A stretch of 64,000 nt of DNA from the NCBI RefSeq assembly GCF_020567425.1, contig NZ_JAJCVJ010000001.1, positions 930,001 to 994,000 on the forward strand, given 5' to 3'. Both the position numbers and the translations under genes were made by a program. The notes under the pieces are model-generated. The model saw only the letters and a list, made by a program, of their open reading frames with translations, was not told the DNA's origin and did not search any database. The first letter of the stretch is position 1, and each line of letters starts with the position of its first letter. Source of the stretch: Salinirubrum litoreum. GTDB lineage: Archaea; Halobacteriota; Halobacteria; Halobacteriales; Haloferacaceae. Positions 8,615 to 17,328 of the stretch are shown piece by piece.

Positions 8615-9535
8615 ATGCTCCACGGACTGATCGAAGCGGGACGCGACGTACTGGGACTCGACGCCGGCGAGGACGGGAGTGGGACGACCGAAGCCGTCGA
8701 CAGCGCACCACGGCGACAGTTTCTCAGACGCACCGGCGAGGCGTCGGCGGTGGGGGTCGTCGGCGCGGCGACACTCTCCGGCGGGGCGACCGCCGCCGGG
8801 ACACTCTGTGACCGCGCTCGGACCGACGACTCCGCCCTCCCGTGGGATGCCGGCGGTGCCTACGGCGGGTGGGGCGGCGCGGACTACTTCGGCACCGGCG
8901 GAGGTATCTCCCGAGCACCGACCGTCTTCGTCCACGGGAACACCGGCGACGCCTGCAACTTCTCCGGACACGCCGACTACCTCCGGGCGCGGGGCTGGTC
9001 CGGCGACGAACTGTGGTCGATCACCTTCCGCGAGGCGACCAGCAGTCACGCCGACATGGCAGAGCAGTTGGACGACTTCGTGGCGAACGTCCGGGCCGAG
9101 ACCGGCGCGTCACGGGTCAACCTCGTCTCACACAGTCTCGGCGTGACCGGCACGCGCGTCTGGATGGAGGCCTACGACCGGTTCGACTGGGTCGACGAGT
9201 GGGTCGGCTTGGCGGGCGCGAACCACGGCGTCTGCAACTGTCCAGGCTGTGTCGACACGACCGTCTTCGGGTCGGACCTCGGCGAACCGTGTCAGTTCAT
9301 CGCGGTCCAGTGTTTCGGCGTCCCCGGCCACCCCCTGTACGACATCAACCTGCCGACCGAGACACCCGGCGGCGTGACGTACCGCACGGTGCGAGGGTAC
9401 TACGACGCACTCTACTACTGCAACGTCTACAGTCCGTACCTCTCCGGAGCCGACAACAACCTGGTGTTCGCCGACCACCTCGGCGTGTTGGAGTCCAGCG
9501 AGACGAAGGAGATGGTGGCGAACTGGGTCGCCTGA
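8615..9535 (+). CDS. Tat-exported alpha/beta-hydrolase (lipase/esterase), Cys-rich
   Basis: A 306-residue protein. After about 30 polar residues comes a twin-arginine signal (RRQFLRRTGEASAVG) with a small-residue hydrophobic core. The mature domain has the oxyanion segment FVHGNTGDACNF and the nucleophile elbow SHSLG, both typical of extracellular triacylglycerol lipases; a C-terminal HLGVLES could supply the catalytic His. It carries eight cysteines, several clustered as CNCPGC, which is unusual for haloarchaeal proteins and suggests disulphides. The start could be the ATG at 8615 or the GTG at 8600. It probably acts at the cell surface or in the medium. Confidence 0.8.
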   Translation: MLHGLIEAGRDVLGLDAGEDGSGTTEAVDSAPRRQFLRRTGEASAVGVVGAATLSGGATAAGTLCDRARTDDSALPWDAGGAYGGWGGADYFGTGGGISRAPTVFVHGNTGDACNFSGHADYLRARGWSGDELWSITFREATSSHADMAEQLDDFVANVRAETGASRVNLVSHSLGVTGTRVWMEAYDRFDWVDEWVGLAGANHGVCNCPGCVDTTVFGSDLGEPCQFIAVQCFGVPGHPLYDINLPTETPGGVTYRTVRGYYDALYYCNVYSPYLSGADNNLVFADHLGVLESSETKEMVANWVA

Positions 9536-9646
9536 GCACGGGGCACGGGCGGCGCGGATCCCGGCGGCGGACGCTGGGCCCGGAAGCGAGGCGACTGCCT
9601 CGCCGACGCACGCAGTTACTTGTCGGTCCCGACGCGACGACCACGT

Positions 9647-10330
9647 ATGCCGTTCGAACCAGCGGACGTGGAGACGGTCACCTTCGACTCCTACAGCACC
9701 ATCGTCGACGTGGACGCCGCAGAGCAAGCACTCGCGGATCGCGTTCCCGACCCGGAACCGGTCTCCCGTCACTGGCGCGCCCGTTCGCTGGAGTACACGT
9801 TCGTCGCGGACGACGTGGACGCCTACCGGCCGTTCTACGAACTGAACCGCACAGCCCTCCAGCACGCACTGGAGACGTTCGGCGTCGACCTCTCGTCCGA
9901 CGAACGCGACGAGATTCTCGCGGTCTACCACGAACTGGACGTGTTCGACGACGTGCGCGAGGGACTGACGGCGCTGACCGACGCGGGCTACGACTGCTAC
10001 GTCGTCTCGAACGGGAACCCCGAGATGCTCGATTCGATGGTGAGCCACGCCGACATCGACGATCTGTTGGTCGACACGATCAGCGCCGACGAGGTCGAGA
10101 CGTTCAAACCGAACGCCGAACTCTACCGCCACGCCGCCGCCCGAACCGGCACCGGAATCGACCGGATCGCCCACGTCTCTGCGGCGTGGTTCGACGTACT
10201 CGGGGCACAGCACGCCGGGATGCAGACCGTCTGGGTGGATCGCGGGAAGGCCCCGTGGGACGGCTTCGCCGGCGATCCGGACCTGACGGTCGCGTCGTTC
10301 CACGAGTTGGTCGACGTCCTGACCGGGTGA
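9647..10330 (+). CDS. Haloacid dehalogenase type II (HAD superfamily)
   Basis: A 227-residue HAD hydrolase. Motif I is VTFDSYSTIVD with the nucleophile Asp, motif II SNGNP, and motif III the Lys of FKPN. The start at 9647 (MPFEPADVETVTFD) places motif I in the usual position. The closest functional class is L-2-haloacid dehalogenase, which swaps the halogen of short 2-haloalkanoates for hydroxyl. The S in place of the more usual G of FDxYGT is a small deviation. It is a single gene. Confidence 0.82.
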   Translation: MPFEPADVETVTFDSYSTIVDVDAAEQALADRVPDPEPVSRHWRARSLEYTFVADDVDAYRPFYELNRTALQHALETFGVDLSSDERDEILAVYHELDVFDDVREGLTALTDAGYDCYVVSNGNPEMLDSMVSHADIDDLLVDTISADEVETFKPNAELYRHAAARTGTGIDRIAHVSAAWFDVLGAQHAGMQTVWVDRGKAPWDGFAGDPDLTVASFHELVDVLTG

Positions 10331-10444
10331 CAGATTGGAGTCACCTCCTGAGAGTTTCACGAACGTTCGCGTGAGTCGGTGTTTCAGACGCTCTCGCTCG
10401 GAAGCTACCGAGACGTTTACGCGACTGTCGCCCGTAGCGCGCGT

Positions 10445-11599
10445 ATGGTCGAACGCCCCCCGCGTCCCTCGCTCGGATCGCTCCGCGGATTCGGATCGCC
10501 TCGCTGGTTCGCTCTCGCCCTCGGGTTCGTCGTCTTCCTCGCCGTCCCCCAGTTCGTCGGGCGGGCGACTGCTCACGTCCGGTACGTCACCCCCGGCGCG
10601 GACCCACAGGACGCGGTCGCGTTCCTGCTGTCGGCACTCACCGACCCGGTGAACGTCGCACTGCTCGGAGCGGGCGGTGTCGGACTCCTCGGTGGGTTGC
10701 TGGCGTACCTCCGGGTGCGGCCGTTCCGGCGAGACGTGACACTCCTCCGTCGGTCGCTCGCCGAGTACCGCGACCTGCTCCCGTGGCTGCTGCGACTCGC
10801 GGTCGGGTTGCCGCTGGTCGGGGCCGGCTTCGCGGGCTACTTCTTCAGCCCGCTGTTTCAGCCGGCGTTCCCGACCGTCGCCCGTCTGTTCGGCATCGCG
10901 GTGGGCTTCCTGCTCCTGTTCGGACTGGCGACGCGACTGACCGCCGCAGTCGGACTGACGGGCTACCTGCTCGGACTCGTCGCCAACCCGGACCTCCTGC
11001 TGGCGGTCGAGTACGTGCCGGGCTTCCTGGCGATCATCCTCGTCGGTGGCGGCCGACCCTCGGCGGACGGCGTGATCGCGAGACTGGCCGACGACGACCG
11101 GACGTTCTACTCCCGGATCGACCCCTTCTACCGGGCGGTCGCGGTCCCCTTCGCGGAGCGCGTGGCCGACTACGAGCGACTGGTGCCGGTCGTTCTGCGG
11201 GTCGGGCTGGGCGTCTCCTTCGCGTACCTCGGCGTGGTCCAGAAGCTGGCGAATCCCGGTGACTCGCTGGCGGTCGTGGCGAAGTACGACCTGACGAGCG
11301 TCGTCCCGGTCGCGCCGGAACTGTGGGTCGTCGGTGCCGGCGTGACCGAACTCGCGGTCGGCGTGGCGCTGTTCGTCGGCCTGTTCACGCGGTTCTTCTC
11401 GGGAGTCGCGTTCTTCCTCCTGACGACGACGCTGTTCGGCCTGCCGGACGATCCGGTGCTGGCGCACATCTCGGTGTTCGGACTCGTCTCGGCACTGCTG
11501 GTGACGGGTGCCGGGCGCTACTCGGTGGACCGCTGGATCGCCAACGAGGTCGGGAGCGACTGGGACCGCGAGTCCGGGGAAGTGGTCGTCGCGGACTGA
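10445..11599 (+). CDS. DoxX-family membrane protein with internal duplication
   Basis: A 384-residue integral membrane protein. After an N-terminal hydrophobic region there are two DoxX-like units, one starting LLPWLLRLAVGLPLVGAGF (about residues 116-200) and one starting LVPVVLRVGLGVSFAYLGVV (about 245-355); each is a helix bundle with the typical RL/RV-G start and GLATR or GLFTR turn. DoxX proteins belong to membrane redox or quinone-linked complexes in other organisms, but the role here is unknown. The ATG at 10445 follows a TATA-like CGTTTACGC by about 25 nt. Confidence 0.78.
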   Translation: MVERPPRPSLGSLRGFGSPRWFALALGFVVFLAVPQFVGRATAHVRYVTPGADPQDAVAFLLSALTDPVNVALLGAGGVGLLGGLLAYLRVRPFRRDVTLLRRSLAEYRDLLPWLLRLAVGLPLVGAGFAGYFFSPLFQPAFPTVARLFGIAVGFLLLFGLATRLTAAVGLTGYLLGLVANPDLLLAVEYVPGFLAIILVGGGRPSADGVIARLADDDRTFYSRIDPFYRAVAVPFAERVADYERLVPVVLRVGLGVSFAYLGVVQKLANPGDSLAVVAKYDLTSVVPVAPELWVVGAGVTELAVGVALFVGLFTRFFSGVAFFLLTTTLFGLPDDPVLAHISVFGLVSALLVTGAGRYSVDRWIANEVGSDWDRESGEVVVAD

Positions 11600-11643
11600 T
11601 AGCCCCCACGAGACTTATTCCGGGCGACGAGGTAGCGTCGCGT

Positions 11644-12663
11644 ATGGATCGCCGCTCGTTTCTCGCTACCGGCGTCTCCCTCGCCGGTGTGCTCTCCGCC
11701 GGCTGTGCCGGCTGTGCCGGCCGGTCCCGCACCAGCCTCTCGATGGTCCCCGTCTCCGACGCGGACATCGCCGACCGCGTCACCCCGCGTCTCGTCCCCC
11801 GCGAGGGCGCGGCGGCCGACCAACCCGACGAGGAGGTTCGGCTGGTCGAGTCGGCGCTGGCGGGCGACCGTCCGACTGCGCAGGGGACCTCGCCGCCGGT
11901 GCCGGAGACCGAGGCGTTCGTCGCCGACGGCCGGGTCTACAGCCTCGCACACGAAGTGATCGAGTCGGTGCCGGCGACGACGTTCCCGTTCACGCTGAAC
12001 CCGGTCGACGGCTCGGGTGCCGACAGCGAGTCGATCCCGATCGGCGAGTTGCCGGAGGTCGACCGCGAGCAGTTGGCCGAGTTCGGCCTGCTGGACGAGT
12101 CCGATCCCTTCCTCGGGTTCGGCTCGACGATGCTGTATCTCGACAGTGAGCTTCCGGCGTCGATGCTCGTGCCGGAGCCAGCGTTTCCGGTGCTCGTCTG
12201 GCCCGAGGCGGCGGGCCGGATCGAGGTCGACGAAGGGTACGACAGCGAACTGAAGACGTACCGGTACACGACCTCGGTGGTCGCCGAGTCCGCGGGCGAG
12301 TACGGGCGTCGCATTCGAGCGGATCACGAGTTCCGACTGTCCGGACTCTCGGCCGAGGAGCGCGACATCGTTCTGGAGGCGATGCGCCGGCCGAGAGAGC
12401 GATACCGGGATCGGGACACGGGTGGGAACGACAGTACGACCGAGGGTGGCGGACTGGACGACGAGGGCTACGTCGTCGGCGAGGACGAGACCGCACCGCC
12501 GGCACTGCGGTCGCTGTTCCGGCGGTTCGAGTCCGAGCGTGGGTTACACGACGACCCGGGCGAGCAGGAGAGACAGGGGACGTATCTCGTCCGATTCGAG
12601 GGGCAGGTGTACTGGACCGAGGTCCGGATCGGTGCGGGATACACGCCGACCGGGTCAGAGTGA
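11644..12663 (+). CDS. Tat-dependent lipoprotein, unknown function
   Basis: A 339-residue protein with a twin-arginine signal (MDRRSFLATGVSLAGVL) and the lipobox SAGC near residue 20, followed by a second cysteine pair CAGC. The mature chain is acidic, has no recognised domain, and carries a low-complexity linker (about 260-280) before a C-terminal beta-rich part ending TYLVRFEGQVYWTEVRIG. It should be bound to the outer membrane face. TATA-like ACTTATTCC lies about 25 nt before the ATG. I do not recognise a family. Confidence 0.72.
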   Translation: MDRRSFLATGVSLAGVLSAGCAGCAGRSRTSLSMVPVSDADIADRVTPRLVPREGAAADQPDEEVRLVESALAGDRPTAQGTSPPVPETEAFVADGRVYSLAHEVIESVPATTFPFTLNPVDGSGADSESIPIGELPEVDREQLAEFGLLDESDPFLGFGSTMLYLDSELPASMLVPEPAFPVLVWPEAAGRIEVDEGYDSELKTYRYTTSVVAESAGEYGRRIRADHEFRLSGLSAEERDIVLEAMRRPRERYRDRDTGGNDSTTEGGGLDDEGYVVGEDETAPPALRSLFRRFESERGLHDDPGEQERQGTYLVRFEGQVYWTEVRIGAGYTPTGSE

Positions 12664-12940
12664 CAGGGAGTACGAGCGAAACGCGGTCCGAATGCCGGGC
12701 GTGGTCGGGTCCACGGCCGGCGGTGTGACCGGGCAGACCCAGTGTATGCTGGTGCACGCCCGGCGAAGGAATGCAAGGACTGTTCCGTCAAAAAACTGAC
12801 TCCGAAATATCGGGGGTGTTCGGCTGTGAGCCGCTACGGCCGAAGACGGATTTCTCTATCGCTTGCTACCAGTCTACTGTCGTCGCACGAACGGGAGAAC
12901 GGCGTCACGGCTCTTCAGTGAGACGATACAGAGTGTGACA
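12664..12940. other. Intergenic stretch between lipoprotein gene and tRNA, no gene seen
   Basis: Non-coding by eye. It holds a perfect 10-bp inverted repeat (GCCGGGCGTG at 12694-12703, its complement at 12755-12764) with a 51-nt loop, and a run of six A at about 12790-12795 that would be a T-run for minus-strand transcripts. No further structure could be supported. Confidence 0.5.
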
Positions 12941-13089
12941 TGCCCGGGGTGGGCTCCGAACCCACGATCTCCGCATGTCCCAGGTCAGAGGCTCGGCAGG
13001 CCCCGTTGGGGCGGAGGCTTCCAAGGCGTACCGCACCGAATCTCAGAACCCTATGAGTGCGGCGCTATGTCCAGCTAAGCCACCCGGGC
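12941..13089 (-). tRNA. Elongator tRNA-Met (CAU) with a 75-nt intron
   Basis: Read on the minus strand: acceptor GCCCGGG pairs with CCCGGGC, discriminator A; T arm GTGGG-TTCGGAG-CCCAC; anticodon stem CCGCA/TGCGG; loop CTCATAA with anticodon CAT. The 5' exon is 13089-13052, the intron 13051-12977 (75 nt) and the 3' exon 12976-12941; the mature tRNA is 74 nt and CCA is not encoded. The intron sits between positions 37 and 38. As far as I know, the elongator tRNA-Met of Haloferax has an intron of the same length in the same place, which argues for Met rather than initiator Met or Ile2. Splicing would need the archaeal bulge-helix-bulge endonuclease. Confidence 0.95.
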
Positions 13090-13115
13090 TCACTTCCACG
13101 TAGCGTCAAGACCGA

Positions 13116-13124
13116 CTTAAACCT
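13116..13124 (-). promoter_or_regulatory. TATA box of the tRNA-Met gene
   Basis: AGGTTTAAG on the minus strand lies 27-35 nt before the tRNA 5' end, the expected archaeal spacing. Confidence 0.55.
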
Positions 13125-13220
13125 TCTCAACTGTCCCCGCCACGTCACCCGGTTGCAAACGCGGGCGGGCCACCTCCCCCCGCAGACCGACCGGACTTCC
13201 ATCCACGCCGGACCCACCGG

Positions 13221-13229
13221 GTTTATACC
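13221..13229 (+). promoter_or_regulatory. TATA box of the DUF7115-type gene
   Basis: GTTTATACC ends 23 nt before the ATG at 13252, pointing to a leaderless mRNA. Confidence 0.6.
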
Positions 13230-13251
13230 GGCTCACACAGTGGGTCTCGGC

Positions 13252-14337
13252 ATGGACCTGCCGGAAATCGTACAGACCGCGCTGGACGGCGAGGGCGTCG
13301 CGGCGCGGGTCGATCTGGGCGGCGAGGACGACCTGCTCGTCACCCCGACGCGGACGCTGATCTACCGGGCCGAAGGCCTGCTGTCCGACGAGTCGGTCGA
13401 GGAGTACCCCCACGACGCCGAACGCATCGAGGTCTCCGAAGGCCGCCGGAAGTCGAAGATCACACTCGACTACGGCCTCGACGGCGAGGAGACGTTCGCG
13501 GTCCCCTCCAAACGACTGCAGGACGCGCTCCACCCCGTCATCGCGGGCGTGATGAACGCCGCCGGAATCACCGACCCCGGCGAGACCGTCAAGCAGACCT
13601 TCCGCTTCTCCGAGTTGACGCTGGTCGTCACCAGCGCCCGCGTCGTCAAGCACATCGGCACGGCCGTCTGGGACGAGGACTACGAGGAGTACCACTACGA
13701 CGACGTGACCGACCTCACCTTCGAGGACGGGTCCGTGGCGACCTCCATCGTCCTCGAGGTCGGCGGCCGACAGGAGCGCATCAAGGCCCCGAACGACGCC
13801 GCACGCGAGGTGCGCGAGGGACTCGAATCCGCCCTGCTCGCCTACTACGACGTGGGGAGCTTGGAGGAGTTCCGCGTCGCGGTCGCCCCCGAGGAGGACG
13901 ACGAGGAGACCGACGACGAGAACGTCTCCTTCGGCGACGGACCGACACCCCTCGACGCCGACCCCGCAGACCTCTCGGAGGAACCGCAGAACGCCACCCG
14001 ATCCGCCGACGCGGACGCGGACGCCGAGAGCGCCGGAGAGACAGACGCGCTGGCGGGTGGCTCCACGGACACCGGGGCGAACGCACAGGCCGTCACGCAG
14101 ACGGCGACCGACGCGGAGTCGGCCGACGACGACACCTTCGCCTCGGCGGGCTTCGAGCCAGCGACCGACGACGCGGGCGACGACACCGCCGACACGACCG
14201 CCTCGGCGGCGGAACTCCAGCGACTCTCCGCGCAGGTGTCTGAACTGACCGAGACCGTCGAACACCAGTCGGAACTGATCGAGCGCCAACAGCAGACCAT
14301 CGAGACGCTCATCGCGGAACTGCGGCAGGGCCGGTAA
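13252..14337 (+). CDS. Haloarchaeal protein with two PH-like repeats (DUF7115-like)
   Basis: A 361-residue protein in three parts. Residues 1-205 hold two similar beta-rich units, one with DDLLVTPTRTLIYRAEG and one with LTLVVTSARVVKHIG, each followed by an acidic loop and a long strand (KITLDYGLDG; SIVLEVGG) like bacterial PH-type domains. Residues 210-310 are an acidic, Ala/Asp/Ser-rich linker. The last 45 residues are a coiled coil (LSAQVSELTETVEHQ). It is cytoplasmic, probably oligomeric through the coiled coil. I believe this is the family named DUF7115; the function is unknown. Confidence 0.75.
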   Translation: MDLPEIVQTALDGEGVAARVDLGGEDDLLVTPTRTLIYRAEGLLSDESVEEYPHDAERIEVSEGRRKSKITLDYGLDGEETFAVPSKRLQDALHPVIAGVMNAAGITDPGETVKQTFRFSELTLVVTSARVVKHIGTAVWDEDYEEYHYDDVTDLTFEDGSVATSIVLEVGGRQERIKAPNDAAREVREGLESALLAYYDVGSLEEFRVAVAPEEDDEETDDENVSFGDGPTPLDADPADLSEEPQNATRSADADADAESAGETDALAGGSTDTGANAQAVTQTATDAESADDDTFASAGFEPATDDAGDDTADTTASAAELQRLSAQVSELTETVEHQSELIERQQQTIETLIAELRQGR

Positions 14338-14393
14338 CGTCGGTCCCGTCGCTGTCCTCGGGGGCCCGTCGCTCGCTGTTCTCTCCGCTCACC

Positions 14394-14861
14394 TCACTCT
14401 CGGCCGGTCACCTTCCGAACGCACGACGACCCGAACGGCCCCAACTCGCCCGACTCGAACCGCACGAAGTGACCCGTAGAGATCGACGCCCCACAGCGCC
14501 GGCAGTCGAACTCGCCCTCGCGGGTCACTACCTGACTCTCGAACCGGACGAAGGTTCCCCCGGTCCGCGTCCGCACTCGCGCCCCGTCGCGGTCGATCAG
14601 GCCGCGCATCTCCGCGGTGTCCAGAATCTCCCGCGTGAGTGCCGGATCGCTCGTCACCGTCTCGATCCGATCCACGACCGCCGACAGCGCCAACTCCTCG
14701 TGTTCGAGGTGTGCGATCAGATCGAGTGCGACCTCGATGCGTTCTTCGCGGGTCTCGGGTGTGTCGGGCGTGTCGGCCACGTCCGGCACCTCGGCGTCAC
14801 CGGACACGTCCGACTCGGGGGCAGACTCGGAGTCGGGAGGCGGTGCGTCCTCGTCGGCCAT
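14394..14861 (-). CDS. DUF5830-type zinc-ribbon protein
   Basis: A 155-residue protein. A low-complexity acidic N-terminus is followed by a winged-helix-like segment (IEVALDLIAHLEHEELALSA then REILDTAEMRGLI). The C-terminus has CRRC and a later cysteine in FGSSCVRK, a likely zinc-binding site. The run TREGEFDCRRCGASISTGHF is what I know from DUF5830, a haloarchaeal family. A nucleic-acid-binding role is plausible but not shown. The ATG at 14861 is preferred because residues further upstream are not family-like. Confidence 0.75.
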   Translation of the reverse strand: MADEDAPPPDSESAPESDVSGDAEVPDVADTPDTPETREERIEVALDLIAHLEHEELALSAVVDRIETVTSDPALTREILDTAEMRGLIDRDGARVRTRTGGTFVRFESQVVTREGEFDCRRCGASISTGHFVRFESGELGPFGSSCVRKVTGRE

Positions 14862-14942
14862 CGTCTGCGTCTCGCACGCCGGGGTAGAAAACGTGTCGCA
14901 GTGGGTCGGTTCGGCGCGACCGCCCACCGACGAGAACCCCGA

Positions 14943-16103
14943 TCAGAAGGAGTTCTTGATCTTCTCGAAGAAGCCTTCCTTCACCTCGACCTCCTCGCCG
15001 CCGGCCTCGGCGAACTCCTTCAGCGCCTCCTTCTGCTCGCCGTTGAGTTCCGAGGGCGTCACGATCTGCACCTGCACGTAGAGGTCGCCGTGGCCCCGAC
15101 CGCGCAGGCGCGGCATCCCCTTGTTCTTCAGGCGGAAGCGCTCGCCCGACTGGGTCCCCTCGGGCACGTCCATCTCGACGGTGCCGCCGAACGTCTCGAT
15201 CTCGACGGTGTCGCCGAAGACGGCCTGCGGGAACGAGATCGGATACTGGTAGAACAGGTCGTCGCCGTCGCGCTCGAAGTCGTCGTGCGAGTCGACCGAC
15301 ACCTCGATCAGGAGATCACCCTTCGGGCCGCCGTTCTCGCCCGGCGCACCCTCACGTTCCATCCGGAGGGTCTGCCCGTCGCGGATACCGGCCGGCACCT
15401 CGACGGTCAGCGTGACCTCCTCGCGGGTGATGCCCGCGCCGTCACAGGTCGCACACGTCTCGTCTGCCAACTGGCCGTCGCCGCCACAGCGCCGACAGGT
15501 CGAGGTCTGTTGCATCCGGCCGAAGGGGGTCTGCTGGACGCGTGTCACCTGTCCCTGTCCGTCACACTCGGGGCAGGTCTCCACGTCGGCGTCCGGCGGG
15601 TGCCCCTCGCCGTCGCAGTCGGCGCACCTCTCCGGTCGTCGGATCGTCACCTGTTTCTCGATGCCCTCGTAGGCGTCCTCGAGGTCGATACTCAGGCGCG
15701 TCCGGAGGTCCTGTCCCTGCCGGGGTCGGTTGCTCTGCCGGCCGCGACCGCCGCGACCGCCGCCGCCGAAGACTTCGTTGAACAGGTCCTCGAAGCCGCC
15801 GAAGCCGGCCCCGTTCCCGCCCATCCCGCCGAACGGGTTGCCCTGGCCGGCACCGCCGCCGACGCCGCCGCGTTTCTGGGCTTGCTTGAACTGTTCGTGA
15901 CCCATCTGGTCGTACTGGCGGCGCTTCTCCTCGTCGGTGAGGACCTCCTTGGCCGTCTTTATCTGCTTGAACTTCTCCTCGGCGTCCGGGTCGTCGCTCA
16001 CGTCGGGGTGATACTCGGTCGCCTTGGTGCGGTACGCCTGTTTGATCTCCTCTTCGTCGGCGTCCCGCGAGACTCCGAGCACGTCGTAGAAGTCCTCGCT
16101 CAT
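14943..16103 (-). CDS. dnaJ: Chaperone DnaJ (Hsp40)
   Basis: A 386-residue class A J-protein. In order: the J domain (residues 1-70, FYDVLGVSRDADEEEIKQAY with HPD), a Gly/Phe-rich linker (GGVGGGAGQGNPFGGMGG), the zinc domain with four CxxCxGxG-like repeats (CADCDGEG, CPECDGQG, CRRCGGDG, CATCDGAG), and the C-terminal substrate-binding domains. It stimulates DnaK ATPase and delivers unfolded proteins. It lies on the same strand as dnaK and grpE but is separated from dnaK by a flippase-like gene. It has its own possible TATA region about 25-35 nt upstream. Confidence 0.97.
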   Translation of the reverse strand: MSEDFYDVLGVSRDADEEEIKQAYRTKATEYHPDVSDDPDAEEKFKQIKTAKEVLTDEEKRRQYDQMGHEQFKQAQKRGGVGGGAGQGNPFGGMGGNGAGFGGFEDLFNEVFGGGGRGGRGRQSNRPRQGQDLRTRLSIDLEDAYEGIEKQVTIRRPERCADCDGEGHPPDADVETCPECDGQGQVTRVQQTPFGRMQQTSTCRRCGGDGQLADETCATCDGAGITREEVTLTVEVPAGIRDGQTLRMEREGAPGENGGPKGDLLIEVSVDSHDDFERDGDDLFYQYPISFPQAVFGDTVEIETFGGTVEMDVPEGTQSGERFRLKNKGMPRLRGRGHGDLYVQVQIVTPSELNGEQKEALKEFAEAGGEEVEVKEGFFEKIKNSF

Positions 16104-16218
16104 CAGTTGTCCGTCGGTAGACGGTGCGGATACTTCAACGGAACGGGTCGGCTACGACGGTGGACCTTCCGGCCGTCGTCGTCGCGGGGTCTCGCGGCTA
16201 CACCCCGACGAAGTCACC

Positions 16219-17241
16219 TCACTCTGCCCCGCGAACCACCACTCCGACCGCCGCGAGGCCGCCGACACCCAGCGGGAACCAGAACGCGACGAGTCGGTAG
16301 AGGAGGACGCCACCGGCCGCCGTCGCCGCCGCAGTGTCGGTCGTGACCACCAGCAACCAGACGAGCATCGACTCGACCCCGCCGGTCCCACCCGGTGTCG
16401 GGAGAACCGCGGCGACACGTGCGATCGGGAGGATCACGACCGCGAGCGACAGCGGAACCGGCGCACCGACGGCCGACAGCGCGATCCACAGCGCCCCGGC
16501 GACCGCGACCTCGCCGAGACAGCCGAGAAGCGCGACCAGGGCGAGGTGCCGCGGTGCGTCCGCGAGTCGCTCCAGCGAGGCGACGAAGGAGTCGACGCGC
16601 GCCCGAACCGACTCGCGGTCGGGTACCGGGACGCGCGGGACGACTCGGCCGACTGCCCGCGCGACCGGCGTGAGCGCCGAGGCGAGCAACCCGACGAGGA
16701 CGACACGCCGCCACCACGCGAGGAGCGCGACCCCGAGGACGACCGTGATGCCGAGTACGACCGCCCCGGCGGTCGGTAGAATCGCAGCACCGGCACCGTC
16801 CCGCAGGAGGAGGACGCCGACCCCGACGAGGCCGACTGCGACACTGACGAGGCGGATCACGGCGTTCGTCGCGCCGATGGCCGCCAGTCCGACTTCGTAC
16901 TCGACCCGCGTCGCTCGGGCGATCAGCCCGGCGGTCAGTGGGTCGCCGCCGACCTGTCCGAAGGGGGTCACCGCGTTCAGCGCGGTGCCGGCCAGCGACA
17001 GCGCGATCGACGGGCCGACGCCGACCGGTCTCTCTATCGCGTCGAACACGACCCACAGACCGAGTCCCCACAGGAGGAGGCCGCACGCGACGAGAGCGAC
17101 CGTCACGACGACCGCCGAGAGCGGGACGCTCGTCGCCGTGGCGACCGCCTGCCGGCCGACGACCGCGATCAGTCCGGCGACGAGGCCGACGCCCGCGAGG
17201 AACCCGAGCAGTGCCCTGCGCACGCCGAGACGTGTTCGCAT
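16219..17241 (-). CDS. Flippase-like (lysylphosphatidylglycerol synthase TM / UPF0104) membrane protein
   Basis: A 340-residue protein with about eight hydrophobic segments. The family marker is LPTPGGTGGVESMLV near residue 285 (LPxPGGxGxxE), together with NAVTPFGQVGGDPLTAGLI in the middle. Such proteins include the membrane part of MprF and archaeal AglD-like proteins and are thought to move lipid-linked molecules across the membrane. It sits between dnaJ and dnaK on the same strand, probably by chance. The substrate is unknown. Confidence 0.82.
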   Translation of the reverse strand: MRTRLGVRRALLGFLAGVGLVAGLIAVVGRQAVATATSVPLSAVVVTVALVACGLLLWGLGLWVVFDAIERPVGVGPSIALSLAGTALNAVTPFGQVGGDPLTAGLIARATRVEYEVGLAAIGATNAVIRLVSVAVGLVGVGVLLLRDGAGAAILPTAGAVVLGITVVLGVALLAWWRRVVLVGLLASALTPVARAVGRVVPRVPVPDRESVRARVDSFVASLERLADAPRHLALVALLGCLGEVAVAGALWIALSAVGAPVPLSLAVVILPIARVAAVLPTPGGTGGVESMLVWLLVVTTDTAAATAAGGVLLYRLVAFWFPLGVGGLAAVGVVVRGAE

Positions 17242-17328
17242 CGTCGGTCCGGTTCACGAAGAGCCGACGAGTATCTGTCGGCGGCGTCGGTGACAGCAGA
17301 AACGGAGAAACCGCGGGAGTACAGGCGG

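Noticed and set aside
12694-12764. Rho-independent-like terminator after the lipoprotein gene
   Set aside because: The 10-bp inverted repeat has a 51-nt loop and is not followed by a T-run on the plus strand, so it is only recorded as structure.
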